In this document: positions 1 to 8,062 of the stretch, piece after piece
Layout: each line of letters begins with the position of its first letter
Position numbering within the stretch: the stretch's first letter is position 1
Origin: Fimbriimonas sp.
Lineage (GTDB): Bacteria; Armatimonadota; Fimbriimonadia; Fimbriimonadales; Fimbriimonadaceae
Direction: 5' to 3'
DNA: 24,367 nt
Assembly: GCA_030447945.1 (NCBI GenBank)
Contig: JAUJNV010000027.1
Span: forward strand, 1-24,367
The notes under the pieces: model-generated
Told to the model about the DNA's origin: nothing
The model's database searches: none
The model's input: only the letters and a program-made list of their open reading frames with translations
Translations under genes and position numbers: made by a program

Positions 1-2
1 AG

Positions 3-1088
3 AGACGCTCCTACGGCGAGCGGCCCCCTGAGGAGCGCCTGGGGGTAGGCGTGCTTGGCCTGCACGAAGGCAGAACCCTGCTCGTCGCCCTCCGCACCTC
101 GGGCCTCTGCCGCCCCGTCGCGGGGTGCGACGTGAGCGAGCCCAAGCGGAAGGAGGCCCAAGAGGCCGCCCCGGGGATCTTCGTGACGGGGGACTACGAC
201 GAGATGCTCGCGCGTGAGGACGTGCGGATCGTCGCGATCTACACCCCGGACCCGCTCCATGCGGAGCATATCGAACGTGCCTTCCGCGCCGGTAAGGACG
301 TCATCTGCACCAAGCCCCTCGTAAACGATACCGCGGTGGCCCCGCGCCTCCTGCGCGCGGCGCGGGAGACGGGCCGGAGGCTTCAGGTGGGGCAGTCGAC
401 GCGGTTCTACGAGCCGTTCCAGCGGCAGCGCGGGCTCTACGATGCGGGAACGCTGGGGGAGGTGGAGGTGCTGGACGCGCACTACAACCACCGGATGGAC
501 TGGTACTACGAAAAGAGCCCTTGGACCCTGGAGGAGACGCACTGGGCGTATCTCGGGCTCAGCCACCCGATCGACCTCGTCCGCTGGTACCTTGGCCCCA
601 TCCGCGAGGTCCACGCCTACGGCACGACCACCGCCCTCGGCGCGGGGTTCGGGATCCCGAACCCCGACGCGATCGTCGTCAACCTCCTCTCGGAGAAGGG
701 CAAGATCGCCCGCGTCCTGGGCAACTACGGCATGCACGAGTTGCCCAAGGCGCGCGCGCTCATCGAGTGCCTGCTCATGGGGTCCGAGGGCACGTCGCTC
801 GCTCGCTATCCCGATCTGCGCTTCACCCATCACGACGCGCGGGGCATCGAGCTGGAGGAAGATTTCGGGCACGCGATGGCGGGCTACTACTACCGCCACG
901 AGCTCAAAGGGATGCACTACGGCGAGTTCGCCAATTACACGGACTACTTCGCGTCCTGCCTCCTCTCCGGCGAGCCGAACAGCCCGGACCTGCGAGAGGG
1001 GCTGGAGACGGTCCTCACGATGCGCGCGGTCGTGCAGTCGTTGGAGACGGGCCAACCGGCTCAAGTAAGGCCGATCTCGGAGGAATAA
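3..1088 (+). CDS. Gfo/Idh/MocA family NAD(P)-dependent oxidoreductase, 5'-truncated
   Basis: The frame is open to the left window edge, so the true start lies upstream; the GTG at 51 is only an internal codon. The N-terminus shows a Rossmann beta strand and glycine loop (GVGVLGLHEG), followed by the family core with an acidic strand end (CDVSEPKRKEAQ), the strand VAIYTPDPLHAEHIERA, and GKDVICTKPLVND, where the usual EKP catalytic-lysine motif reads TKP. A C-terminal alpha/beta dimerisation half follows (SHPIDLVRWYLGPIREVHAYG). Family members oxidise or reduce sugars, inositols and similar polyols, or act on glycans. The substrate cannot be told from sequence. It faces the next gene tail to tail with only 12 bases between stop codons. 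No frameshift is visible. Confidence 0.85.
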   Translation, partial: RRSYGERPPEERLGVGVLGLHEGRTLLVALRTSGLCRPVAGCDVSEPKRKEAQEAAPGIFVTGDYDEMLAREDVRIVAIYTPDPLHAEHIERAFRAGKDVICTKPLVNDTAVAPRLLRAARETGRRLQVGQSTRFYEPFQRQRGLYDAGTLGEVEVLDAHYNHRMDWYYEKSPWTLEETHWAYLGLSHPIDLVRWYLGPIREVHAYGTTTALGAGFGIPNPDAIVVNLLSEKGKIARVLGNYGMHELPKARALIECLLMGSEGTSLARYPDLRFTHHDARGIELEEDFGHAMAGYYYRHELKGMHYGEFANYTDYFASCLLSGEPNSPDLREGLETVLTMRAVVQSLETGQPAQVRPISEE

Positions 1089-1100
1089 GCCTCCTGCCCG

Positions 1101-1982
1101 CTACTTTTTACGGGCGGCGCGCGCCTTCGGCAGCACGAAGAGACTGGATGAAAACGGTGTCTTCGGGCGGCCCCAGGAGCATCTCCAAACCGTCCGGGTC
1201 GGCGTCTTCCCGGGTGGCTCGACGGCGGCGCGCACCGTCACCGGCAGCTTGAGGAGCGCGTCCACCACCAGTTCGACGTACATCCTTCCCCGCTTCTTCG
1301 CCGCTGTGGCCTTGCGGCGCACGAGGATGCGGTGGTTCGTGATGGCGCGGCCTCCGTACACCATGCGGCGCTGCTCGGCAAAGACCTCCAAGCCGCTGCC
1401 CGGCCGGGACGCTGCCTTCACGAAGTCGGCCCAAGGTGTTGCCTTCGAACCGATTCCGGCGAACATCAGGCGCGAAAATGCCCGCGGCCAGGCGGCGACC
1501 GGGTCGGCCACCCGCCCGTCGCTCCGTCCCGCGAGCGGAACCGGGATGCTCCAGCCGGGGCGGGTCAGCATCGCGAAGCGCTTCCCGTCCGCCACCATCT
1601 GATCCGGGCTGGCGTCCTGCTGGCGTCCGCCCAGCGTCAGGTACTCGACGTGGAAGACGGTCGGGCTCTTCACCGCGATCTTCAGGTTTCCGACCCCATG
1701 CCCCCCGTTGACCTCGAACGTCGCCTGCGCGATCGCGGCGTGGTTCGCGAGCTTCCTCAGCTTCGCGTCCGTGGCGGTCGCGATCTGCATCGCCGTGACC
1801 GGCACCTTGTACCAGCCTCGCTGCTGCGGCCCGGGCGCCTCGAAGTACCCCTTTGGGTAACGCGGAACCTGGGGCTTCTGCGGAACGCCCTTGCCCAACT
1901 GGGAGCTCGCGGGACCGACCAAAAGCCCGCCGGCCAACCCCGTGAAGGTAATCCGAGCGACGATGGAGAGGAGGTGCCTCAC
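1101..1982 (-). CDS. Secreted LolA-like/DUF2092-like lipoprotein-sorting-type protein
   Basis: A 293-residue protein with an N-terminal signal peptide (hydrophobic FTGLAGGLLVGPASSQ after MRHLLSIVAR), then an all-beta-looking domain. Segments such as TFEVNGGHGVGNLKIAVKSP, MVADGKRFAMLTRPGW and MYVELVVDALLKLPVTVRAA resemble the repeated strands of LolA-fold proteins, where a lipid or other hydrophobic ligand is held in a half-barrel; the pattern 'substance-modifying strand, DGKR, Y-V-D..LLP' is typical. Assignment is by overall look only. GTG start at 1980-1982 is preceded by AGAAGGAG at a good spacing (minus strand), so this gene uses a Shine-Dalgarno site. It converges with the oxidoreductase and diverges from nothing; upstream lies a cluster of hairpins. 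Confidence 0.6.
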   Translation of the reverse strand: MRHLLSIVARITFTGLAGGLLVGPASSQLGKGVPQKPQVPRYPKGYFEAPGPQQRGWYKVPVTAMQIATATDAKLRKLANHAAIAQATFEVNGGHGVGNLKIAVKSPTVFHVEYLTLGGRQQDASPDQMVADGKRFAMLTRPGWSIPVPLAGRSDGRVADPVAAWPRAFSRLMFAGIGSKATPWADFVKAASRPGSGLEVFAEQRRMVYGGRAITNHRILVRRKATAAKKRGRMYVELVVDALLKLPVTVRAAVEPPGKTPTRTVWRCSWGRPKTPFSSSLFVLPKARAARKK

Positions 1983-2162
1983 GAGGCTCCTTCTACGCTC
2001 GCAAAAGGGAAGCTGTTAGTCCCCCTCCCTTCCCCTATTCCTGTCCTGGGGGTGCGACATTCCTGTCGCGCAGTCCGCCGCAGGCGGACTCATAGGTTGC
2101 TGATCCAAGAATCTCTGGATCGAGCTTCGCCCGGTGCGGGACATTCCTGTCGCGCACCGGGC
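1983..2162. repeat. Cluster of four hairpins with repeated ACATTCCTGTC core
   Basis: This 180-base gap between two minus-strand genes is almost entirely palindromic. Hairpin 1 is GCGACA-TTCC-TGTCGC (2054-2069). Hairpin 2 is AGTCCGCC-gca-GGCGGACT (2072-2090). Hairpin 3 pairs GATCCA 2102-2107 with TGGATC 2116-2121. Hairpin 4 has 13-base arms (2131-2143 and 2148-2160, one mismatch) around the same TTCC loop. Hairpins 1 and 4 share the 11-base core ACATTCCTGTC, and a third partial copy (ATTCCTGTC) lies at about 2038. The last hairpin ends three bases from the GH57 stop codon, so it probably ends that transcript. Confidence 0.7.
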
Positions 2163-3830
2163 TCACCTCCACAGCCCCAGATCCAGGTCGGCGAAGGGCG
2201 CATCGCGCTTTTCCCACTCGCTCAGAAACGACTCCTCCTCCGCACTCGCCCGCGCCGTGCCGCTTAGCCGCTCGGCGACCTCCGCAAACCGGTCGAAGCG
2301 CTGCATGTGGCCCCAGAACCGATCCTCCGCGTAGTCGCGCGCGGTGCCCGCCGTGATGAGGAACGGCCAGTCCGAGGCCTCCGCGAGCAGCAGCTCCCGC
2401 GCCGCTTGGAGAGCGAACCGGCGGCTCGCGCCCCCCTCGGCCGTGCGCGCGAGCGCCCGCATCCGCTCCTGGGAGGGGTAGAGCCGCTCCCACATCCAGC
2501 GGTTCTCGCCGTTCAGCCACACGGAGTGGTGCCCGCTCTCGCCCCACGACCCCTCGGGCAGGCGTGCCGTACGCGGCTCCGGCCCCCGGTCCAGCATGTC
2601 CCCGCCGGACACCGACTCCACCTCCCCATCCCGGTGCAGCTTGCGCGCGAGCTGGGCGAGGAACTCCGGCCCCTCCCACCACCAGTGCCCGAAAAGCTCC
2701 GTGTCGTACATCGCCACGAGCGTCCCCTCGCGTCCGGTGGCGTCGCGGTGCGCCGCGAGCGACTCGCGGAGCGTGCGGGCCATGTCCTCGGCGTGCATCT
2801 CGATTCGCTCGTAGGCGCTGTAAGGGTCGTACGGGAGCTTCGCGCCCAAGTCCGCTTTGTTCGGCGAGATGCGCCAGTATCGCAGCCGCCCGGGAGGCAG
2901 GTGCTTGTGGAACTCCAGGTACCACTCGTCGCCGGGGTAGCCGATCTCGCCCGACCACACCCGTTCCGCCGTTCGAGGATCGCGGGCAAAGTAGGAGACT
3001 CCGTTCGGCAGCGCGTACCGCTCGTACTCCGAATGAGGTTCGCCGTGTACCGCGAAACGGGGTCCGCGGGCGATCACCTCGGCGAGGGGGCCGAACCCCC
3101 GCGCCGCCTCCTGCCCCGCGCCTCCGAGCAGCATCGGCGCGTCGACGAAGAAGAAGCGCAGCCCCGCCTCGCGCAGGGGCACCTCCACCCCGATGCGGTG
3201 CCGCGACGAGCGGTCGCCGCCCACGGGCGGGCTCCAGTCGTACTCCGGGCGATACGCACATTCGGGCAGCCAAAACCCACGAGGAGCGCGCCCGAAATGC
3301 CGCTCGTAGGTCTGGACTCCGAGCCGCACTTGCGCGCGCACCCCTTCGTCCGTACCGATCAAGGGCAGGTAGCCGTGGGTAGCGGCGCTGGTGATCGGCT
3401 CGATACATCCTTGGTCCGCCAGATGGCGGAAGCCCCCCACGATCGATCGCCGCCAGACCTCGACGAACTCGTGCAGCGCGCGCTCGTAAGTCCGCCTCCA
3501 CATCTCGGCGAGGCCCTGCAGCCACGGCTGGCCCTCACGTTCGAACCGCTCGCAGTCGTCCATGGCCGCGTCCATCTTCGCGCGGCAGTACGCTTCGAAC
3601 CCGGCCTTGAACCGCTCGTCCTCCAACTGCTCCGCGAGGATCGGCGTGATCCCGACGGTCCAACGCGGGCGGATCTCCTCCCGGAGCAGGCTGTCGAGGA
3701 CGCGCAGCAGCGGCAAGTAGCACTCGGCAGCGGACTCATACAGCCAGTCCTCCCCATGCGGGCTCTTCCCATGCCCCAGCACATAGGGCATATGCGAGTG
3801 CAGGCACAACACAAACCGACCAACGCCCAT
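2163..3830 (-). CDS. GH57 1,4-alpha-glucan branching enzyme (DUF1957-type)
   Basis: A 555-residue cytoplasmic protein of normal length for the GH57 branching-enzyme group (Thermococcus TK1436 type), which makes alpha-1,6 branches in glycogen-like glucans. Family motifs are visible in order: LHSHMPYVLGHG near residues 10-21 (metal/substrate motif 1), THGYLPLI around 151-158, FWLPECAYRP with the expected nucleophile Glu190, and MYDTELFGHWWWEGP with the expected acid/base Asp376. A C-terminal helical domain with many Trp residues (WLNGENRWMWERLYPSQ; SDWPFLITAGTA) completes the active site in this family. No frameshift. No Shine-Dalgarno sequence precedes the ATG; instead TACAAT ends five bases upstream. 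No other glycogen genes are visible nearby. The roles of Glu190 and Asp376 are by alignment from memory with the family. Confidence 0.92.
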   Translation of the reverse strand: MGVGRFVLCLHSHMPYVLGHGKSPHGEDWLYESAAECYLPLLRVLDSLLREEIRPRWTVGITPILAEQLEDERFKAGFEAYCRAKMDAAMDDCERFEREGQPWLQGLAEMWRRTYERALHEFVEVWRRSIVGGFRHLADQGCIEPITSAATHGYLPLIGTDEGVRAQVRLGVQTYERHFGRAPRGFWLPECAYRPEYDWSPPVGGDRSSRHRIGVEVPLREAGLRFFFVDAPMLLGGAGQEAARGFGPLAEVIARGPRFAVHGEPHSEYERYALPNGVSYFARDPRTAERVWSGEIGYPGDEWYLEFHKHLPPGRLRYWRISPNKADLGAKLPYDPYSAYERIEMHAEDMARTLRESLAAHRDATGREGTLVAMYDTELFGHWWWEGPEFLAQLARKLHRDGEVESVSGGDMLDRGPEPRTARLPEGSWGESGHHSVWLNGENRWMWERLYPSQERMRALARTAEGGASRRFALQAARELLLAEASDWPFLITAGTARDYAEDRFWGHMQRFDRFAEVAERLSGTARASAEEESFLSEWEKRDAPFADLDLGLWR

Positions 3831-3835
3831 GCGCC

Positions 3836-3841
3836 ATTGTA
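3836..3841 (-). promoter_or_regulatory. Leaderless-type -10 hexamer TACAAT before the GH57 gene
   Basis: On the minus strand TACAAT is followed by five bases and the ATG of the branching enzyme. With transcription normally starting about 6-8 bases after a -10 box, the mRNA would begin at or next to the start codon. The hexamer overlaps the end of the GCTCTGCCGCTAC repeat. Confidence 0.45.
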
Positions 3842-3913
3842 GCGGCAGAGCACGCCCTGCTCTGCCTCAGGGTACGGCGGGATGATCCAGAGCAGAGCGC
3901 GCTCTGCCGCTAC
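3839..3913. repeat. Two inverted copies of a GCTCTGCCGCTAC hairpin element
   Basis: Between the divergent GH57 gene and the small gene at 3936, the 13-base word GCTCTGCCGCTAC occurs once on each strand (3839-3851 minus, 3901-3913 plus), facing outward toward the two genes. Each word is part of its own hairpin: GGCAGAGC 3844-3851 with GCTCTGCC 3859-3866, and the perfect 16-base palindrome GCAGAGCGCGCTCTGC at 3892-3907. A third copy of the same word is at 16490-16502. The position in a divergent promoter region suggests an operator or promoter element rather than a terminator. Confidence 0.65.
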
Positions 3914-3935
3914 TCTCAGCGGGCATACTTGTTTT

Positions 3936-4334
3936 ATGCCTATCATGCCCAAGCCCGGTTTAAGCTACACCCGCGAAAAGATCAATGAGATGCTCGGCGG
4001 AGGTGTGCAGGCATTCCTCCCGATGAAGAACGCGCGCGTCACTTGCGGGTGCTTCAAGCTGGACGTCAACCCGCACGCTCCCGAAGAGGTCTTGGTGGGA
4101 ACAGGGCCGCAGCGTGAGGCGAGCGCGAGGACGGCGGTGCTCCAGCAAACGCCTTTCCCGGTCTTCCTGAAGCGCGAGGTCGGGGAGTGGGAGTACGTCG
4201 GCTTCTATCGCGCCACACGCTACCTCGACCAAGCCCACCACCTCCTCGCCGACGAAGAGAGGACGAAGCGCGACGGAATCGCTGGGATCCTTTACCTGGA
4301 GCCGGTGGCGACGCCGGAAAAGGGCGAGTTCTAA
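3936..4334 (+). CDS. Small conserved-looking protein of unknown function (WxYxGxY motif)
   Basis: A 132-residue cytoplasmic protein, start taken as the ATG at 3936 (a second ATG follows at 3945; an in-frame ATG at 3882 lies inside the hairpin element and is unlikely). The sequence has a globular look: GGGVQAFLPMKNARVTCGCF, then DVNPHAPEEVLVGTGPQ, QQTPFPVFLKREVGEWEYVG and GILYLEPV. The combination of 'LP', 'NP.AP..VLVG', 'PVFLK' and W-x-Y-x-G-x-Y is reminiscent of small uncharacterised bacterial proteins and of DUF6697-like sequences, but this is a memory of pattern, not an established match. No function is proposed. A weak CATACT hexamer ends six bases before the ATG, and no Shine-Dalgarno is seen. 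Confidence 0.6.
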   Translation: MPIMPKPGLSYTREKINEMLGGGVQAFLPMKNARVTCGCFKLDVNPHAPEEVLVGTGPQREASARTAVLQQTPFPVFLKREVGEWEYVGFYRATRYLDQAHHLLADEERTKRDGIAGILYLEPVATPEKGEF

Positions 4335-4343
4335 AAGACAAAA

Positions 4344-4374
4344 CCCGCGCTTTAAGCCTTTCGCTCAAAGCGGG
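4344..4374 (+). terminator. Possible terminator hairpin after the 132-residue gene
   Basis: CCCGCGCTTT (4344-4353) can pair with AAAGCGGG (4367-4374) with one bulged base, starting 9 bases after the stop codon. There is no following T-run, so intrinsic termination is uncertain. Confidence 0.35.
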
Positions 4375-4388
4375 GGGCAGGACGCGCT

Positions 4389-4505
4389 CTACTTCGAAGA
4401 CTTGCCGCGCGAGGAGCCGCCCGCTGACTTGGTGCCTCCCGACTTCCCGCCGCCGGACGGTGCGCCGGCCTTAGCGTTACCAGGAGAGTCCTGGTTGATA
4501 GAGAT
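4389..4505 (-). pseudogene. Remnant of a Gly/Ser/Lys-rich C-terminal tail
   Basis: The minus strand encodes ...GAPSGGGKSGGTKSAGG followed by SSRGKSSK and a TAG stop at 4389-4391. The frame closes upstream at a TAG at 4506 and contains no ATG, GTG or TTG, so as it stands it cannot be a complete gene. Its composition and ending closely resemble the KSGG/KTSSK tail of the DUF892 gene at 6536-7323. It may be the 3' end of a related gene that was deleted or replaced, or a gene whose upstream part is hidden by sequencing indels. Confidence is in the tail-like coding character, not in any function. Confidence 0.35.
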
Positions 4506-4506
4506 C

Positions 4507-4817
4507 TAGCCGCCCTCTCCGGGCTCCGCCTTGCTGCGGGGTAGTTGGGCTGAGGCACCGGCTCGTTTCCGCCAAGGCTCCAATTACACTTCGTCCCCAG
4601 AGTGCCCTGCAACGGCGGCAACCTTTGTGCCCTTAGTAGTTCAGAGGCTCACCAGAATCTTTGATGTTTTAGCTTAATAGTGAGACTTTCCATCTCGAAC
4701 AGGAGCCTAAGTAACAATCCGGTTAGAAATAGTGGACTATGAAGCCGCAACTGGGATGGCTTAGGTCATCTTCTTCCGTTCACTTCTCCTCGACAGCGTT
4801 GCAGAGGAGATACCTTA
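4507..4817. other. Gene-free, lower-GC region upstream of two secreted genes
   Basis: About 310 bases with no convincing reading frame. From about 4620 the base composition is visibly richer in A and T than the surrounding sequence (for example GATGTTTTAGCTTAATAG near 4661-4680), which would suit a promoter region. I searched by eye for tRNA and small-RNA features and saw none. A good Shine-Dalgarno sequence (GAGGAGA, 4805-4811) lies just before the ATG at 4818. Confidence 0.4.
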
Positions 4818-5403
4818 ATGAAGAAACTATGCATGGTCTTGGTGCTGTCATCCGCGATGGGTGCTGCCCTCACGCCTGAAGCTCAGGCGCACTCGTCCAA
4901 GGCCCGAAGTCGCCTTTCCTCCTACGGCCGCCATCGCGCTGGCGTTGGCGGTGGGCCAGGTCGCCGGCTACACCGCCTACTCTTCGGTCCCGGCGATGGG
5001 CTATAGCAACACTCCCACCTCCACAGAGGTTAAAAGCGACCAGCTCTTCAGCGGGACGGCCACCGTGACGGACAAGGACGAGTACATGAGGACCTCCGAC
5101 AACCAGATCGTCCAAATTGCCAATAATGAGACGGATGTCGTGGCTAGAATTGTCAGCGGAGCGGTCCTCAGCATAAGCAACAACTACGACCTGAACACCG
5201 GCACGCGCACGAAGATCTGGAACATTCGAGCCACCGATGTCGCCCCGGGGACGGTGGTCGTGTACGTAGACCGGTTCGTCGCTATGGACACTTCGGTTAA
5301 CCTGCTCGTGAAGGACGCTGACGGCGAGGAGATGACCTGCACCGTCTCGGTCGCCCGAATGGCGACGCCTCCCCCCGAGGGCGGCGAAGGAGAGAAGCGG
5401 TGA
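4818..5403 (+). CDS. Secreted protein of unknown function (frameshifted near 4900)
   Basis: Starts with a clear Sec signal peptide, MKKLCMVLVLSSAMGA followed by ALTPEAQA and a likely cleavage before HSS. The start is supported by GAGGAGA at good spacing. The frame then shifts by one base around 4895-4920; downstream, the other frame reads an extracellular-looking beta-rich domain with QLFSGTATVTDKDEYMRTSD, NNETDVVARIVSGAVLSISN and VAPGTVVVYVDRFVAM, ending in PPPEGGEGEKR. The beta-strand pattern suggests an Ig-like or adhesin/pilus-type domain, but no family was recognised. The stop overlaps the start of the next gene (GTGA at 5400-5403), so the two are probably translationally coupled and work together. 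Confidence 0.55.
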
Positions 5404-6369
5404 CGGCGGCCCTGCTGCTGCTCGCCTCGGGGCCGCTCTCCTTTAGCGGGGGAACGCCGCAAGAGTTCGCCAAGCAGCTCTCGAAGCAGCTCGCGGAGCC
5501 CGTGGCGGTGTTCGTGGAGCCCGGCTGGAAGGGAAAGCCCTTTGTGGTGAGGCACACTGAGGCGAAGCCGCGCCGTGGCGCATCGCGGACGCGTCGCGGC
5601 TCACTCTGCCCCGCCTGGACGCCTACGCCTTCAGCCAGCCGCACTTCCCGGAGGGGCTCGTGTACCGCGCCGTCTTCGGGAGCAACGAGGGCCTCGAGGG
5701 GTACAAGAAGATGTTCCAGGAGATCCTGATGGACATGTGGAAGGCGGCCGGAGGCAAGATCGTGGTGCCGGACCTCCCGAACGGGTGGTTCAGGGTGGAG
5801 AGCCTGGGCAAGCTGCGCCTGTCCAAGCCGGTCAAGGTCCACTGGTTCTACCAGCCCGCCGCCGTGGCGCTCGCCCCGGGAAGCTTCGACGAGCGCAGCT
5901 CCTCCGAGGCGCTCAGCGCGGCCGTGGGGCCAAGCTCGCCGTCTCGGAGGGCGGGTACACGATCGGGTTCGACCCTGCCGCCTTCCGCAAGCGGGCTACT
6001 AGCCTCGCTTCCCGCGACGAGACGCTCCAGAACCTGCCGGGGATAAGGTGGGACAGGCCGTTCTTCCGAGACGTTTACGCCAGCCTCTCGGACGCGCAGA
6101 TCGCCGAGGCCTACGAGTCTCCGAAAGGTGAGGTCACCGCGCCGTTGCAGCACAACGGTTCGTTGCGCCAGTCGGCGCTCCGCAGGCTGAGGGGGTCTTT
6201 CAAGAGCGCGATCGAGGGAAGGGCCCACAGCTCCATGCAGTCGTCCTGGGAGTTCATCTCGACCAACGTGGACTTCGACAAGCCCATGTACGTGATCCTG
6301 CGCGCCGAGACCGGTCGGGCCTCCGCCAGGTTCCCGCTCAAGAAGGAAAACCACTGGTTCGAGGACTAG
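5400..6369 (+). CDS. Second secreted protein of unknown function (two frameshifts)
   Basis: GTG start overlaps the previous stop as GTGA. The first frame gives a signal peptide and TPQEFAKQLSKQLAEPVAVF, VEPGWKGKPFVVRH. After a shift between 5561 and 5575 the protein continues WRIADASRLTLPRLDAYAFS, VYRAVFGSNEGLEGYKKMFQ, EILMDMWKAAGGKIVVPDLP and VKVHWFYQPAAVALAPGSFD. After a second shift near 5925-5940 it continues AKLAVSEGGYTIGFDPAAFR to the end ENHWFED. Both shifts are consistent with single missing bases. The joined product is about 322 residues, and no family was recognised. Its coupling to the upstream gene suggests a two-component exported pair. Confidence 0.55.
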
Positions 6370-6535
6370 CGTCGAGCGAGGGCAAACCGGAGCCGAGAAG
6401 AACTCGAGCGGGCGGCGAACCTCAGAGGAGGATCGCCACCCGTCTTACCTCGGCGGCCGGAGGTGGAATGGCCTCCGACCGATACTCAACCGAGAAGGGC
6501 GGGAACAGGCTAGCTTCCCAGCGGTTCCTCGCGCG
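6370..6535. other. Convergent intergenic region
   Basis: 166 bases between the end of the secreted pair and the end of the minus-strand DUF892 gene. No gene or strong hairpin was seen. Confidence 0.4.
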
Positions 6536-7323
6536 TCACTTCGAGGAGGTCTTGCCGCCCCCTGCGCTCGACTTCGAGCCGCCGGACTTGCCGCCCGACG
6601 TCTTCGAGCCGCCCGAGCTGCCGCCCGACGTCTTTGAGCTGCGCCCGACGTCTGCCGCCGGACTTCGAGCCACCACCACTCCCGCTCTTCGAGGCGCCCG
6701 CGGAGCTCTTAGCGGCACCGCCCGAAGACGCCTTTCCGTCGCCACCGCTCTTCGATGCGGCCGACTTGCCGCCCGAAGCGGCACCCTTCGAGGCACCTGA
6801 CTTGCCGCCCGAGGCGGCACTCTTCGCGGCGGCCGGCTGATAGTCGAGCGCGGCGCGGTTGACCTCGCTCTCCGCGAGGCCGGAGAGGAGCTTGTCCGTC
6901 TTCTTCCTCGGCGAGGTTCTGCTTGAGCACGTTCACCGCCGCCGTGTGGCCGAGGAGCTTGCCGTACTCGATCGCCGTGCCGTAGCCACAGATCTCATAA
7001 TGCTCGCCCTTCTGCGCGAGGCCGATGATGAGCGCGTCGCAGACGGGACCGGGCTTGGCCTCGCCGAGGTGCTCTTCGGCCTCCGCGACGATGCCCTGCA
7101 TCCCCTTGCAGACCATGCCGGTCGGCTTCAGGCCCATCCCCTTGCCCGCCTCTTCGAGACGCCTGATCTGCTCCTTGGTCTCCTCGAGGTGGTTCTGGAG
7201 CGCCTCCTTCAGTTTCGGGTTCTTCGCGGCCTTCGCCAACTTGGGTAAGGCCTTTGAGAGCTGCTTCTCGGCATTGTAGATGTCCTTGAAGTAGTCCTGG
7301 AAAAGTTCGGTCATCGAATTCAT
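6536..7323 (-). CDS. DUF892/YciE-type ferritin-like protein with a KSGG-repeat tail (frameshifted)
   Basis: The first about 145 residues are a typical YciE/YciF-like helical bundle: MTELFQDYFKDIYNAEKQLS, LPKLAKAAKNPKLKEALQNH, LEETKEQIRRLEEAGKGMGL and ALIIGLAQKGEHYEICGYGT. This family has a ferritin-like fold and is linked to stress. A missing base near 6900 must be restored to continue as EEEKTDKLLSGLAESEVNRA and LDYQPAAAKSAASGGKSGAS; a second shift near 6645 restores SSKTSGGSSGGSKTSGGKSG and the end SSAGGGKTSSK. The Lys/Gly/Ser tail of about 110 residues is low complexity and positively charged, possibly nucleic-acid or surface binding. The ATG has AAGGAG 8 bases upstream. It lies 75 bases downstream of the DUF1269 gene on the same strand, so they are likely co-transcribed. 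Confidence 0.82.
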
Positions 7324-7397
7324 GGTTTGCTCTCCTTCCTGGGCCGCAGCCCACTTCCTTGACTAGGACGGACGACGAGTGTTCCGCGATGCGCGCG

Positions 7398-8021
7398 CTA
7401 CGTGGGTTCGGTCCGCGCTTGGTCCTCGATCCCCGAGGGCGTGGCGACGGCGCCGCCCGTATCGGCGAGCGGGTGCACGTCGCCGATGTAGGTCGGCCCG
7501 AGGTCGCCCCCGTGCCGGGTGAAGATGTCGATCGCACGCTCATCCTGCGCCGAGCCACTCGCCGTCACCAGGATGCCGCCCGCTGAAAGCCCGTCTCGAA
7601 ATGCTCCGCCTCCGTCTGAGGCAATCCCAGTCCGGTGAGGGCGCCGATGACGCCACCGGCCGCCGCACCGATCCCCGCCCCGGCCAGTGTGGTGCCCAGC
7701 ACTCCGCCCGCGATCACCGGTCCGACGCCGGGGATCATCAGCGAGCCGATGCCGATGAGGAGGCCGATCACGCTCCCCACCAAGCCCCCGCTCACCGCAC
7801 CGGTCGCGCCGCTCTCGGCTGCGAGGGATGTCGTCGCCGTCTCCTCCGCGAGCCTTCCTGCTCGTCCCGGTCGCGCATCGCGATCCCGATATGCGCCTCG
7901 TCGAAGCCCGAGGCCTTCAATCTTCGATCGCCGCCTGCGCCTGCGCGCGGTCGTGGAAGAGGGCGGCAACCGTCTTCAGCCCGCTGTAGTCGTGCGTCGT
8001 AGTAGGTCCGGTGTAATCCAT
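7398..8021 (-). CDS. DUF1269/general-stress-17M-like glycine-rich protein (three frameshifts)
   Basis: Reconstructed start is the ATG at 8019-8021, preceded by AAGGAG. It reads MDYTGPTTTHDYSGLKTVAA, LFHDRAQAQAAIED and, after one missing base near 7919, KASGFDEAHIGIAMRDRDEQ, the N-terminal stress-protein 17M-like alpha/beta unit. A second missing base near 7850 leads to AEETATTSLAAESGATGAVS and a long glycine-zipper stretch (GGLVGSVIGLLIGIGSLMIP, GVLGTTLAGAGIGAAAGGVI). A third missing base near 7580 restores ILVTASGSAQDERAIDIFTR and HGGDLGPTYIGDVHPLADTG up to the TAG at 7398. All three errors are single missing bases, typical of uncorrected long reads. The glycine-zipper suggests membrane association. 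Family members are stress-induced; the partner DUF892 gene follows directly. Confidence 0.75.
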
Positions 8022-8062
8022 GCTGGCTCCTTACGTGTGCGTGTAAGACGAAGGGGGGGAGG

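Noticed and set aside
2307..3842. Long plus-strand open frame of 511 codons opposite the GH57 gene
   Set aside because: It is an Arg/Pro/Val-rich shadow of the antisense GH57 frame, which has family motifs and catalytic residues.
4540..4760. tRNA or small RNA gene in the gap before the secreted pair
   Set aside because: I could not draw a cloverleaf or a conserved T-loop (GTTCRA) with matching stems.
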